Shown here: piece after piece, positions 1-8,125 of the stretch
How the letters are laid out: every line of letters starts with the position of its first letter
How positions within the stretch are numbered: the first letter of the stretch is position 1
Assembly: GCA_014860805.1 (NCBI GenBank)
Contig: JACZJB010000245.1
Location: 1-34,468 of the forward strand
Reading direction: 5' to 3'
Length of the DNA stretch: 34,468 nt
Origin: Anaerolineales bacterium
GTDB taxonomy: Bacteria; Chloroflexota; Anaerolineae; Anaerolineales; Villigracilaceae
Program-made: the position numbers and the translations under genes
Notes under the pieces: generated by a model
What the model was told of the DNA's origin: nothing
What the model saw: the letters and a program-made list of their open reading frames with translations, nothing else
The model's database searches: none

Positions 1-23
1 TTTCTACCCTTGAAGGTATTCGT

Positions 24-686
24 ATGTTGCAAAATCCCCCGCTTGGTCACCCCGTTACTCAGGAAGAAATAACCCCTCATACAAAGAAGCAGGGGGGGAG
101 CCTGGTTTCTGAGCAAGTGGGAAAAAAAATGAGAGAGATACGAAAGTCGCGCAGGTTGTCCATTCGCGCCCTGGCAGAATTGAGCGGGTTAAGCGTGAAT
201 ACCCTCAGCCTTATTGAAAACGGAAAGACATCGCCCAGTGTCAGCACCTTGCAACAGCTTGCGCAAAGTTTGAATCTCCCTATTGTTGCTTTCTTCGAAG
301 GTAACCCGCCTCAGAACAAAGTTGTTTACCAAAAATCGGGTGAACGGCAGCAGATCGTATTTTCGCAAGGGCACATGGAAAAACTAAATACTGGCATGCC
401 TTCCACTGGATACGAACCTCTTATTACGAGGCTAGAGATTGGGGCGAATAGTGGGGAGATTCCAGTCACCTACCCTGGACGTGAATTTATTTACTGCCTG
501 GAAGGACACATTACTTATTTTATCGGGAATGATGTTTATCCGCTTGCGCCCGGCGACAGCTTGATCTTCGATGCACACGTACCGCACATTTGGCGCAATA
601 CTGCCAGCATGGAGTCCAGTGCTTTGCTGGTGATTTGCCCTGAGCCTGTGCTGAACAACCGTTTTGAACAATATCAGATGCCGTAA
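24..686 (+). CDS. XRE-family regulator with C-terminal cupin domain
   Basis: A 220-residue transcription factor. Residues about 31-91 form a Cro/C1-type helix-turn-helix: the segment with RALAELSGLSVNTLSLIENGK is the recognition helix region, followed by SPSVSTLQQLAQSL. Residues about 135-210 form a small cupin barrel, with PGREFIYCLEG and LAPGDSLIFDAHVPHIW as the two cupin motifs. Proteins of this architecture usually bind a small metabolite in the cupin and regulate neighbouring metabolic genes. The first 30 residues are an unstructured lead. I chose the ATG at 24 because GAAGG lies 8 nt upstream. An internal ATG at residue 36 would cut into the HTH. It lies 29 nt before the first cytochrome gene on the same strand and may regulate the respiratory locus, but the sequence shows no ligand. 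Confidence 0.9.
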   Translation: MLQNPPLGHPVTQEEITPHTKKQGGSLVSEQVGKKMREIRKSRRLSIRALAELSGLSVNTLSLIENGKTSPSVSTLQQLAQSLNLPIVAFFEGNPPQNKVVYQKSGERQQIVFSQGHMEKLNTGMPSTGYEPLITRLEIGANSGEIPVTYPGREFIYCLEGHITYFIGNDVYPLAPGDSLIFDAHVPHIWRNTASMESSALLVICPEPVLNNRFEQYQMP

Positions 687-704
687 ATCAGAACAAGAAA
701 ATTC

Positions 705-710
705 GGAGGT
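705..710 (+). promoter_or_regulatory. Strong ribosome binding site for the triheme cytochrome
   Basis: GGAGGT lies 5 nt before the ATG at 716. It decides that start against the competing frame beginning at 664, which has no such site. Confidence 0.8.
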
Positions 711-715
711 TCCTT

Positions 716-1255
716 ATGTTATCCAAACACTCTTGCTGGACCGTTTTACTGACTGTTGCTTTTCTCGCAGTGGCATTTTGGGGTTTGCCCCAACCAACAG
801 AAGTTCACGCTGCAAGACCAAACTCTTTCACCGTGGACAACTCCTGCCTATCCTGCCATGAGGATCTTTACCAACTACATGATACTGGCTGTTGGTATTG
901 CATGACAGAACCTCACAAAGACCGTTGTGTGGATTGTCACGAGGGCAATCCATCTGCGTTCAAGGAAGGGGAAGCTCATGTTGCACTGTTAATACATCCA
1001 CAGGAGAACGATGGCGCGAAATGCCTGGAGTGCCACACTCCCGAAGAGTCTCAAGCGCTCATGGCGAAGTTTGAAGCAAATCAGGGGTTTGACATAGTCA
1101 TTAGGCCCGAACCTTATACCCCTTCACCCTTTGCAAAAACTGGTTTCCCCGTTACAGCTGAGGCAAATCCGATCATCGAAAACTTGGGCTGGTTGGCGTT
1201 TGCCACTTTAATGTTCGGAGTATGGCTGATGCTGGTTCTAAGGTCGAACAGATAA
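716..1255 (+). CDS. Triheme c-type cytochrome, C-terminally membrane anchored
   Basis: A 179-residue exported electron carrier. It has an N-terminal signal peptide (hydrophobic residues about 8-24, likely cleavage after EVHA), three CXXCH haem-binding motifs (CLSCH, CVDCH, CLECH), and a C-terminal transmembrane helix in the last 25 residues ending in basic LRSNR. The haem domain should face the outside. Between the first two haem sites there is an extra CWYCM pair followed by a distant His (TEPH). It is not a canonical haem site and may be a fourth degenerate site or a redox disulfide. It is probably an electron carrier for the downstream molybdoenzyme or bc-like module. No specific family name was recognised. 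Confidence 0.85.
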   Translation: MLSKHSCWTVLLTVAFLAVAFWGLPQPTEVHAARPNSFTVDNSCLSCHEDLYQLHDTGCWYCMTEPHKDRCVDCHEGNPSAFKEGEAHVALLIHPQENDGAKCLECHTPEESQALMAKFEANQGFDIVIRPEPYTPSPFAKTGFPVTAEANPIIENLGWLAFATLMFGVWLMLVLRSNR

Positions 1256-1424
1256 ATACAACACACTATTTTGTGTGTATTTGCGTAATTAATGAAAAAT
1301 TTAACATTTTTAGTTACAAAACACACAATTAATATGACAGACCTCACTACCTCATCCTCCGCCGACTCACTAGAATGCACGTATATGTCCATTCAGCCAT
1401 GCGAATATAAGTAAGAAAGAAGCT
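1256..1424. promoter_or_regulatory. Intergenic region with paired TTGTGTGT motifs, likely ArsR operator/promoter
   Basis: This AT-rich 169-nt gap separates the first cytochrome from the ArsR gene. ACACAC (1261-1266) and GTGTGT (1273-1278) form an inverted repeat with a 6-nt spacer. A second copy, AAAACACACAATT (about 1318-1330), lies about 55 nt further on. Read on opposite strands, the two share TTGTGTGT. The position directly upstream of an ArsR-type repressor suggests autoregulation. No clear -35/-10 pair could be fixed. Confidence 0.45.
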
Positions 1425-1763
1425 ATGCAAATCAATTCCCTAAAATTGGAAATATCCCAGTTGCAAGCCGACATGTGTTCGGCCTTCACAGACCCAACGC
1501 GGATTCTGATCCTATATGTATTGCACGAAACGCCCCGTAATGTGACGGAACTCGCGAATTTGATCGGCATCCCCCAACCCACCGCCTCGCGTCACTTGAA
1601 AGTTCTGCGCGATCATGGGTTGGTACAAACCACTCGCACCGGGACCACGATCACATATTCATTGGTGGATGAAAGATTAATCCAATCTCTTGAGATTTTA
1701 CGAGTAGTCCTGCACGACACTCTGACATTAAAAGCCAATATGATGCTTGAGCCAAATCCTTAA
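1425..1763 (+). CDS. ArsR/SmtB-family winged-helix repressor
   Basis: A 112-residue protein matching the usual size of ArsR repressors. Residues about 18-90 hold the winged helix: ALxDPTR-like AFTDPTRILILYVL, the recognition helix IPQPTASRHLKVLRDHGLV, then the wing TTRTGTTITYSL. The metal-box ELCVCDL motif is absent, and the only cysteine is Cys18. It therefore cannot be a classical arsenite/cadmium sensor, and it also lacks the cysteine pair used by sulfide-responsive SqrR/BigR-type members. It lies between two triheme cytochrome genes, so it probably controls the sulfur/Mo respiratory genes that follow. The upstream SD is weak (AAGAAAG). Confidence 0.88.
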   Translation: MQINSLKLEISQLQADMCSAFTDPTRILILYVLHETPRNVTELANLIGIPQPTASRHLKVLRDHGLVQTTRTGTTITYSLVDERLIQSLEILRVVLHDTLTLKANMMLEPNP

Positions 1764-1799
1764 TTTGATATTTCTCTCAAAATCTCTGAGGAGAACAAT

Positions 1800-2621
1800 A
1801 TGCAACAAAAGAATAAAGCGTTTTTTTTGATGTTTGCTGGACTAGCTCTCGTGATTGCATCCAGCATTTTTTTGATGACGGCAACACCTGTTAGCGCGCA
1901 ATGTGGTTCGCAGGCTTCGTCCTGCAAGAACTGTCATGAGGTGCAGGCAGAGATGCCCGTCAATGCCGATGGGACGGGGTGGCACCAGTCTCATGCATTC
2001 GGCGATTTCTGCTACATCTGTCACGCGGGCAACAACCAGGCGACGGATAAAGCCGCCGCACACGAAGGAATGGTTGCTCCGCTTGATGACGTACAAGCCG
2101 CGTGCCAGCAATGCCACGTGGCGGATCTGGATGCGCGCGCAAAGGTTTACGCGGATATTCTCGGCGTAACCGTCGGCTCGGGGACTTCGGCTCCTGCCGC
2201 GGCGGGGTCTGAGGCGCCAACTGTCAGTGTGGATTCCGCTGCGAGCGTTCCTTCATCCAATCAATGCAACGAGGTTGTGGTGGACGATCCCAACACCATT
2301 GACTATGCCGCCAATTACGAAGAGATTGTGCTCGGCAAAACGCCGACCAACTGGGGCAACATGATTTTGATGGGCATGATCGGTTTAATGCTGGTGGGCG
2401 GCGGTGGATTTGTTGTGACTCGCGAGAAATTCATCAACGTGAAATTTGGCGATACCAAGGCTATGGATGCTGAGTATCCTGCCGATGTGGTCGAAATGCT
2501 GCCGAAGATCGCTTCGTTGAAAGCAGACACACGTAAGTCTTTGAAGAACGTTTTGGACAACAAAAAAGCGGACAAGGTTCTCGACCTGATGGACGCCGTG
2601 ACAAAAAAGGATGAGGAGTAA
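1800..2621 (+). CDS. Triheme c-type cytochrome with central membrane helix
   Basis: A 273-residue protein. It has a signal peptide (FFLMFAGLALVIASSIFLM, likely cleavage after VSA), followed by three CXXCH sites (CKNCH, CYICH, CQQCH) in the first 120 residues. Extra histidines (HQSHAF, AAHEG) suit bis-His ligation. Residues about 125-160 are an Ala/Ser/Pro-rich linker. A transmembrane helix at about 187-206 (MILMGMIGLMLVGGGGFVV) is followed by a charged cytoplasmic tail rich in Lys and Asp. The start is fixed by GAGGAG before the ATG. It is 3 nt upstream of the YeeE pair, so it is co-translated with sulfur transport. It likely carries electrons to or from the molybdoenzyme. Confidence 0.85.
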   Translation: MQQKNKAFFLMFAGLALVIASSIFLMTATPVSAQCGSQASSCKNCHEVQAEMPVNADGTGWHQSHAFGDFCYICHAGNNQATDKAAAHEGMVAPLDDVQAACQQCHVADLDARAKVYADILGVTVGSGTSAPAAAGSEAPTVSVDSAASVPSSNQCNEVVVDDPNTIDYAANYEEIVLGKTPTNWGNMILMGMIGLMLVGGGGFVVTREKFINVKFGDTKAMDAEYPADVVEMLPKIASLKADTRKSLKNVLDNKKADKVLDLMDAVTKKDEE

Positions 2622-2624
2622 GCC

Positions 2625-3170
2625 ATGAAATTCATTCTGAATTACATTCGCAAGGATGAGTGGTCGCCATACGTGGCGGGAGTGCTGCTAGGACTGGTGG
2701 GCATTGCCGCTGTTTGGGCAAGCAATAGCCTGCTCGGTGCCTCTGGCGCGTTTGAAAACATTGCAGGCATGATTGGAAAAGCGGTTGCCCCTGCGGTGTT
2801 TGACAATATGTACTTTAACTTCATCATGCCGCCGGGTATCACGGTTGGCGTCATGTTGGTGATTGGGATATTTTTCGGCGGCATGATCGGTGCGGCTACA
2901 AGCGGCACACTCAAATGGGGCAAGAAAGACTCTGCCAATTCAGACGAACAATGGAAACGTATCTTCGGCGCACAGACTTGGAAGCGCTGGCTGATTGCCT
3001 TCTTCGGCGCGATCGTGCTCGAATACGCAGCAGGCATTGCAGGCGGTTGCACCAGCGGACTCGCCATCTCAGGTGGTATGTTGCTGGCTCCGGCGGCGTT
3101 CCTGTTCATTGCAGGCATGTTCGTGGGCGGTATTCCCACTGCCTTGTTGATCTACGGCAAACGCTTCTAG
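2625..3170 (+). CDS. YeeE/YedE-family sulfur-compound permease, first half
   Basis: A 181-residue integral membrane protein with about four to five helices. The signature GGCTSGLAISGG (residues 140-151) carries Cys142, the type of conserved cysteine that in YeeE/TsuA proteins passes thiosulfate through the membrane. Here the fold is split over two genes, and this one supplies one half. GAGGAG precedes the ATG and overlaps the end of the cytochrome gene. A soluble loop at residues about 95-118 separates the helices. It may instead move another sulfur species such as sulfide or a persulfide. No TusA-like partner was seen in the window. Confidence 0.85.
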   Translation: MKFILNYIRKDEWSPYVAGVLLGLVGIAAVWASNSLLGASGAFENIAGMIGKAVAPAVFDNMYFNFIMPPGITVGVMLVIGIFFGGMIGAATSGTLKWGKKDSANSDEQWKRIFGAQTWKRWLIAFFGAIVLEYAAGIAGGCTSGLAISGGMLLAPAAFLFIAGMFVGGIPTALLIYGKRF

Positions 3171-3179
3171 GAGGCTGAC

Positions 3180-3734
3180 ATGACGAACTTTATCATCGCT
3201 TTGGCGCTGGGTGTGTTCTTTGGGTTTTCGCTCAACAAAGCTGGCTTAACAAAATACAACAAGATCATCAACGTCTATCGTTTTACCGATATGACCGTTT
3301 TGAAGTTCATGATGACCGCATTGGTGGTTTCCATGAGCGGACTGTACGCATTGCGAGGGCTGGGCCTTATCACCTTCCCGAATGTGCCTGCCACGTATAT
3401 CGTCGGCAATCTCGTGGGTGGAATCATCTTCGGCTTCGGCATGGCTCTCAGTGGATATTGCCCTGGCACGGCAGCAGCAGGTGCAGGCGAAGGCAAATTA
3501 GATTACCTCATCCCTGGTTTGTTCGGCTTTTTAGTTGGCGCGGTAATCTATGGCTTGACTTATGACAAAGTGTTCCCCGCGATCTCTGCCATTGCTAATT
3601 ATGGCAATACAACCATGCCAGACCTGTGGAACTTGAGTCCATTCCTTACGATTCTGACTTTTGCGCTGATGTCGCTGTTGTTGTTCTACTTGATCGACCG
3701 TGTGGGCTGGCAACGGAAGGGCAGTGAGCAGTAA
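3180..3734 (+). CDS. YeeE/YedE-family permease, second half (DUF6691 type)
   Basis: A 184-residue membrane protein with about five helices. The motif ALSGYCPGTAAAGAGEGK (residues 89-106) places Cys94 at the end of a half-helix, mirroring Cys142 of the preceding protein. The N-terminal SLNKAGLTKYNKIINVYRFTDMT is typical of the second member of split YeeE pairs. GGAGG lies 5 nt before the ATG at 3180. The gap to the upstream stop is 9 nt, so the two should be made together and form one transporter. The last residues run into an inverted repeat that begins at 3729. Confidence 0.86.
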   Translation: MTNFIIALALGVFFGFSLNKAGLTKYNKIINVYRFTDMTVLKFMMTALVVSMSGLYALRGLGLITFPNVPATYIVGNLVGGIIFGFGMALSGYCPGTAAAGAGEGKLDYLIPGLFGFLVGAVIYGLTYDKVFPAISAIANYGNTTMPDLWNLSPFLTILTFALMSLLLFYLIDRVGWQRKGSEQ

Positions 3735-3769
3735 TCAGTGGAAAACTGGTTTCTGGTAACTGATTACTG
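3729..3769. repeat. 11-bp inverted repeat between the permease and molybdoenzyme genes
   Basis: CAGTAATCAGT (3729-3739) and ACTGATTACTG (3759-3769) are perfect reverse complements around a 19-nt loop. The left arm overlaps the last codons of the upstream gene. There is no T-tract, so it is not a standard terminator. It could be an mRNA-stability or attenuation hairpin, or a copy of a dispersed repeat of the CAGT/ACTG type also seen at 14653-14678. Confidence 0.75.
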
Positions 3770-3785
3770 AGCACTGGAGTTCTCT

Positions 3786-5969
3786 ATGACAAAAACGATC
3801 TCAAGAAGAGATTTTCTAAAAATAAGCGCGGCAGGAGCGGGAGCGCTGGCTCTCGGTCAAATGCTGCCCGCAAAGGTGGCGCAGGCAGCACGTGCGGCGG
3901 GACACATCAACGCGGAAGGCGATGGATTCGTCCATAGCATGTGCGAGATGTGTGTGTGGCGTTGCGGCTTGATCGCCAAAGTCGTGGATGGTCGCGTTGT
4001 CAAACTGGATGGCAATCCCGAGCACCCACATTCACGCGGCAACCTGTGTCCGCGCGGGCAATCAGGCTTGATGAACACCTACGATCCCGACCGTGTGTTG
4101 ACTCCTCTTATCAGAGTAGGGAAACGCGGCGAAGGCAAATTCCGTCAGGCTTCGTGGGAAGAGGCGCTGGATCTGGTCGCCAGCAAGATGACTGAGATCA
4201 AGAACAAGTACGGCGCAGAAGCGATGGTTTTTTCGTCCACGCATAATTTGAGCCAGCCTTTATTCGAGAATTTATTGTACGCATTTGGTTCGCCGAACTA
4301 CGGCACGCAACGCTCGCTGTGTTTCAACGCCATGATCGTCGCCAACACGATGACCTACGGCATGGAAGAACCTGGGCGCATCTACGACGACAAACTCAAA
4401 TACATTTTGTTGACGGGACGCAATCTACTCGAGGCGATTTCAACTTCTGAAACACATGACTTGATCACCGCGATTGACCGCGGCGCGAAGGTGGTCTATC
4501 TCGACCCGCGCTACACAAAGACCGCTTCAAAAGCGACCGAGTGGCTGCCCATCAAACCCGGAAATGATCTAGCCTTTCATTTGGCTTTGCTCAACATCAT
4601 CATCGGTGAAAAGTTATACAACCGCTCCTTTGTTGAAAAGAATACCATCGGCTTTGATGAACTGAAAAAAGAAGTTGCGCGCTACACCCCCGAATGGGCA
4701 TCTCCTTTAACTGGAATCCCCGCTGAAACCATCACGCGCATCGCACACGAATTTGCAGACGCCGCTCCTCATGCACTCGCTCACAACGGCTGGCGCACCT
4801 CCAACTTCGTAAATTCATTCCACACCCAACGCGCCATCACCATCTTGAATGCACTGATGGGTAACTGGGGCGTGGTGCTAACCGAAGCGGGCAGCGAAGA
4901 AAGCGGCGCATTGGGCGCTCCCCCACAACCTGCCTACCCGCGCATCTCTGCCTTGCGTCTTGATGGCGTGCCGTGGAAATATCCCGTTGTGCCGTTCAAG
5001 ATCGGCGTGTTTCAGGAACTGCGCGACAATATTGTTAAGGGTGATCCCTATAACGCGCATGGCTGGTTCATCTCGCGCCAGAATCCGATTCAATCCCTGC
5101 CTGATCGCGGCAAGACCATCGAAGCCTTTGGCAAATTGGATTTTATCGTCACCGTGGACATCGTCCTCAACGATACCGCATGGTTCTCCGATGTTGTTCT
5201 GCCTGAAGCTTCCTATCTCGAACGCTATGACCCGCTTCTGCCTGTTGGCGATAAAGTTTTCCTGCGCCAGCCAGTGATCGAACCGCAGGGCGAAGCCAAA
5301 TCTGCTTTGTGGATTTACAAGCAGCTTGGCGAACGCCTCGGACTCGGCGACTACTTCCAATACGAAGATGAAGAAGATTACATCCGCCAGCAACTCAAGC
5401 CGCTTGGCGTTACGCTGGAAGATGTCAAAGCGAAAGGGTATGCTGAAGCACCCGAAGCAGCTCACGGCGGAGAAAGCGGCGAACTCACTTGGAACACTCC
5501 AAGTGGAAAGATCGAGTTATTCTCCGATACGCTTGCCAAAGTTGGCTTCTCTGGCGTCCCCACATGGGATGAACCACCCCAACCTGCTGAAGGTCAATTC
5601 TTCCTGTTGACAGGCAAGATCGCAACATCCACCCAGTTTGGGACTCAGAACAATCAACTGCTTCACAAATATTCAGAAGAACCGCGTATGTGGATGAACG
5701 CTCAAACCGCTGCCGAGCTTGGTCTGGCTACCGACGACTGGGTCGAAGTCACAAGCGAGGTTGGGCAGATCCACACGCAATTGCTGGCAACGCAGGCCAT
5801 CCGCCCCGACTGCGTTTATATGACCCCTGGCTACGGACATCTTTCCAAAGGTCTGAAAACAGCGTACGGCGTTGGCGCGAGCGACTCCGCTGTCCATGTG
5901 ACCTACACCGACCCCATCAGCGGCGGGCAGGCATTGAGCCAGACTTTTGTCACGGTCAAAAAGGCGTAG
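3786..5969 (+). CDS. Molybdopterin oxidoreductase, thiosulfate/polysulfide reductase-like catalytic subunit
   Basis: A 727-residue DMSO-reductase-superfamily enzyme. The Tat signal SRRDFLKISAAGAGALALG (residues 6-24) sends the folded protein outside the membrane. Cys53, Cys56, Cys60 and Cys88 bind the first [4Fe-4S] cluster (CX2CX3CX27C). Cys179 in QRSLCFNA sits where PsrA/PhsA proteins have the Mo-ligating cysteine. The C-terminal dinucleotide-binding domain (YMTPGYGHLSKG near residue 680) is complete, and the length fits PhsA/PsrA. It should reduce a sulfur compound (thiosulfate, polysulfide or tetrathionate) with electrons from the following B and C subunits; oxidation in reverse is also possible. 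The upstream YeeE pair supports a sulfur substrate. Related arsenate or selenate enzymes cannot be excluded without phylogeny. Confidence 0.88.
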   Translation: MTKTISRRDFLKISAAGAGALALGQMLPAKVAQAARAAGHINAEGDGFVHSMCEMCVWRCGLIAKVVDGRVVKLDGNPEHPHSRGNLCPRGQSGLMNTYDPDRVLTPLIRVGKRGEGKFRQASWEEALDLVASKMTEIKNKYGAEAMVFSSTHNLSQPLFENLLYAFGSPNYGTQRSLCFNAMIVANTMTYGMEEPGRIYDDKLKYILLTGRNLLEAISTSETHDLITAIDRGAKVVYLDPRYTKTASKATEWLPIKPGNDLAFHLALLNIIIGEKLYNRSFVEKNTIGFDELKKEVARYTPEWASPLTGIPAETITRIAHEFADAAPHALAHNGWRTSNFVNSFHTQRAITILNALMGNWGVVLTEAGSEESGALGAPPQPAYPRISALRLDGVPWKYPVVPFKIGVFQELRDNIVKGDPYNAHGWFISRQNPIQSLPDRGKTIEAFGKLDFIVTVDIVLNDTAWFSDVVLPEASYLERYDPLLPVGDKVFLRQPVIEPQGEAKSALWIYKQLGERLGLGDYFQYEDEEDYIRQQLKPLGVTLEDVKAKGYAEAPEAAHGGESGELTWNTPSGKIELFSDTLAKVGFSGVPTWDEPPQPAEGQFFLLTGKIATSTQFGTQNNQLLHKYSEEPRMWMNAQTAAELGLATDDWVEVTSEVGQIHTQLLATQAIRPDCVYMTPGYGHLSKGLKTAYGVGASDSAVHVTYTDPISGGQALSQTFVTVKKA

Positions 5970-5978
5970 AGGTATATC

Positions 5979-6749
5979 ATGACTGAAATCAAACATCACG
6001 CGTATCTCTTTGACGCCACTCGCTGCATTGACTGCCGTGCCTGCATGGTCGCATGCAGCGTGGAAAACAACATCGACATGGATAAGACCCGCATCTGGGT
6101 GGCTGGGCTTGGTATCACAGGTACGTTTCCAGATCTGCAACGCGGCACGATGGTCTATCACTGCATGCACTGCGAACACCCAGACTGCATGTCAGCCTGC
6201 CCTGTCGGCGCGTACACAAAAGCCGAAGATGGTCCTGTCACGTACAATCCCGATCTATGCATCGGCTGCCGTTATTGCATGAACGCCTGTCCATTTGGCG
6301 TGCCGCACTTCGACTATGACAAGGGTATCATCGACGGCGCGTTCATCGACAAATGCACCTTCTGTCCGCAGCGCATCTACAACGGACAGGAACCCGCCTG
6401 CGTGCAGACCTGCCCCACCGACGCGCTCGAGTATGGTGACCGTGACGAACTGATCGCGAAGGCACATGAACGCATCGCCGCACATCCCGATAAATATATT
6501 CAGCATGTGTATGGTGAACATGAAAATGGCGGCACATCCTACCTGATCATTTCACATGTTCCGTTTGCAGATTTGGGCTTGCCCGATCTTCCCGAAACAC
6601 CTGTCAACGAAGTCAGTGAAAAGGTGATGGCAATGACCATTCCGTTCGCGCTCAGTTGGGGAGCAGTCTTGAGCGGGGTTGCAGCTGGTGTCAACCTGTA
6701 CAACAAAAATAAGGAAGAAGCCGAGAAGAAGGCGGAGGAAACCAAATGA
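5979..6749 (+). CDS. Four-cluster ferredoxin subunit (PsrB/PhsB/DmsB type)
   Basis: A 256-residue electron-transfer subunit. Four cysteine groups that bind [4Fe-4S] clusters can be read: CIDCRACMVAC (Cys16-Cys26), CMHCEHPDCMSACP, CIGCRYCMNACP, and CTFCPQR with CVQTCP. It passes electrons between the NrfD membrane subunit and the molybdenum site. Unlike short PsrB proteins it carries a C-terminal hydrophobic stretch (MTIPFALSWGAVLSGVAAGVNLY) followed by a charged tail, which may anchor it. AGAGGT precedes the start. The gene lies 9 nt after the catalytic subunit, and its stop overlaps the next start (ATGA at 6746). Confidence 0.92.
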   Translation: MTEIKHHAYLFDATRCIDCRACMVACSVENNIDMDKTRIWVAGLGITGTFPDLQRGTMVYHCMHCEHPDCMSACPVGAYTKAEDGPVTYNPDLCIGCRYCMNACPFGVPHFDYDKGIIDGAFIDKCTFCPQRIYNGQEPACVQTCPTDALEYGDRDELIAKAHERIAAHPDKYIQHVYGEHENGGTSYLIISHVPFADLGLPDLPETPVNEVSEKVMAMTIPFALSWGAVLSGVAAGVNLYNKNKEEAEKKAEETK

Positions 6750-7933
6750 AACTAGACATTACGCTTCCAAAATTCCTTCGCATCGGCATTCTGCCTTCTG
6801 TTCTGATTGCGCTCATGGGCATTGCCTTCGTCACCGCCATGGCGCGTTACGCCTTCGGCATCGGCGCCATCAGTGACTTGAGCTATTCCTATCCCTGGGG
6901 ATTCTGGATCAGCTTCGACCTGTTCACAGGCGTGGTTATCAGCAGCGGCGGTTTTCTCATGGCAGGCCTGGTCTACATTCTGGGTATCAAGGAATTCCAA
7001 CCGCTTCTGCGCCCGTCTGTCCTCACGGCCTTCCTCGGCTACATCATGGTCGCCATCGCCCTGCTCGTTGACCTTGGTCAACCACTGCGAATCTGGTACA
7101 TGATGATCCACTGGAATCACACCAGCGTCCTGCTTGAGATCGGCATCTGTGTGATGTTATATCTCACTGTACTTGCCATTGAGTTTGCGCCCGTGGTGCT
7201 GGAGAGTTTCCCCAAACTGCACAATATCGCCCACCTTATTCACAAATTCATTATGCCCTTTGTAATTCTCGGCGTAGTGCTTTCAACCCTGCACCAATCT
7301 TCCCTCGGCTCACTTCTGCTCATCCAGCCGACCAAACTGCACCCACTCTGGTGGACGCCCATCCTACCGATCATGTTCTTTACTTCAGCCATCTCTGTTG
7401 GCATGGCAATGATCATCCTTGAGTCGTCGCTCAGCTCGCGTTACTTCCAACGCGGTCTTGAAACTCACTTGTTGGAAAAAATTGCCAAAGGTCTGCCGAT
7501 TGCGCTCGGCGTTTACGCCTTGCTAAAATTTGGCGAACTCGCTGTAGCGGGTGAACTCGACCTGCTCTTCACCAGCGGCATCATGAGCGTGCTCTTCTGG
7601 GCAGAAATACTCATTGGCGTGGTCACTCCCATCGTCTGGTTCTCCATCCAAAAGAATCGCACCAGCAACAACGCTTTACTCACAGGCGCGATCATCGTCC
7701 TCGTTGGCATGATCCTCAACCGATTCAACGTCAGCTGGTTCGCTGTCAAGCACCCCGATCCGCTTTTCTACATGCCAACCTTCATGGGCAACGTGGATTA
7801 CTTCCCCACCTTCCCAGAAGTCGCCGTCTCCATTGGCATCTTCGCCGCGGGCATCATGGCATTCGGATTGATCGCCAAATACTTCCCCGTCTTCGAGGAT
7901 GAACTTCCCGCAGCAGCCCATGCAGGCGATTAA
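6746..7933 (+). CDS. NrfD/PsrC-family membrane quinone subunit
   Basis: A 395-residue polytopic membrane protein with about ten helices, the length typical of NrfD/PsrC. The N-terminal helix is followed by SYSYPWGFWISFDLFTGV, the family's hallmark region near the quinone site, then by regular hydrophobic segments to GIFAAGIMAFGLIAKYFP. It takes electrons from menaquinol, or delivers them to it, for the A and B subunits. It overlaps the ferredoxin gene by 4 nt, so the three genes encode one complex. A 192-nt gap with a strong hairpin follows. Confidence 0.92.
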   Translation: MKLDITLPKFLRIGILPSVLIALMGIAFVTAMARYAFGIGAISDLSYSYPWGFWISFDLFTGVVISSGGFLMAGLVYILGIKEFQPLLRPSVLTAFLGYIMVAIALLVDLGQPLRIWYMMIHWNHTSVLLEIGICVMLYLTVLAIEFAPVVLESFPKLHNIAHLIHKFIMPFVILGVVLSTLHQSSLGSLLLIQPTKLHPLWWTPILPIMFFTSAISVGMAMIILESSLSSRYFQRGLETHLLEKIAKGLPIALGVYALLKFGELAVAGELDLLFTSGIMSVLFWAEILIGVVTPIVWFSIQKNRTSNNALLTGAIIVLVGMILNRFNVSWFAVKHPDPLFYMPTFMGNVDYFPTFPEVAVSIGIFAAGIMAFGLIAKYFPVFEDELPAAAHAGD

Positions 7934-8040
7934 GGTCACCGCCTCTTTCTGACGTGAAGTCTGATTCTGCTCAACAAGCAGTTGCCTGCCTTCAACATGC
8001 GAGGGGCAACATCCATCAAAAGTTAAGCCGACATTCTCCA

Positions 8041-8082
8041 GCATCTCTGCCCATGATTTGGGCAATCCATGGGCAGAGATGC
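8041..8082. promoter_or_regulatory. Perfect 15-bp inverted repeat upstream of cytochrome b
   Basis: GCATCTCTGCCCATG (8041-8055) pairs exactly with CATGGGCAGAGATGC (8068-8082) around a 12-nt loop. It is followed by GAAAAATCCC rather than a T-run, so it may be a regulatory or mRNA-processing hairpin or an operator rather than a simple terminator. It divides the Psr-type module from the bc-like module. Confidence 0.7.
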
Positions 8083-8092
8083 GAAAAATCCC

Positions 8093-8125
8093 TTAGCGTG
8101 AAGTGATATTATTTGTAGAATTCCC
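8093..8125 (+). promoter_or_regulatory. Possible promoter for cytochrome b, leaderless start
   Basis: TAGAAT (8116-8121) resembles a -10 box, and a poor TTAGCG (8093-8098) stands at -35 spacing. There is no Shine-Dalgarno before the ATG at 8126, and the -10 would place transcription start at or beside the ATG. This is inferred and weak. Confidence 0.3.

Larger units (their letters stand above)
7934..8125 (+). other. Gap between the Psr-like and cytochrome b modules
   Basis: No credible gene lies here. The notable content is the perfect hairpin at 8041-8082 and a possible weak promoter just before 8126. A smaller GTTGCC/GGCAAC inverted pair (7981-7986 and 8005-8010) is also present. Confidence 0.5.

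Noticed and set aside
7676-8065. Reverse-strand frame of 129 codons across the end of the NrfD gene and the gap
   Set aside because: Most of it is antisense to NrfD, its start lies within the hairpin at 8041-8082, and no family or SD supports it.
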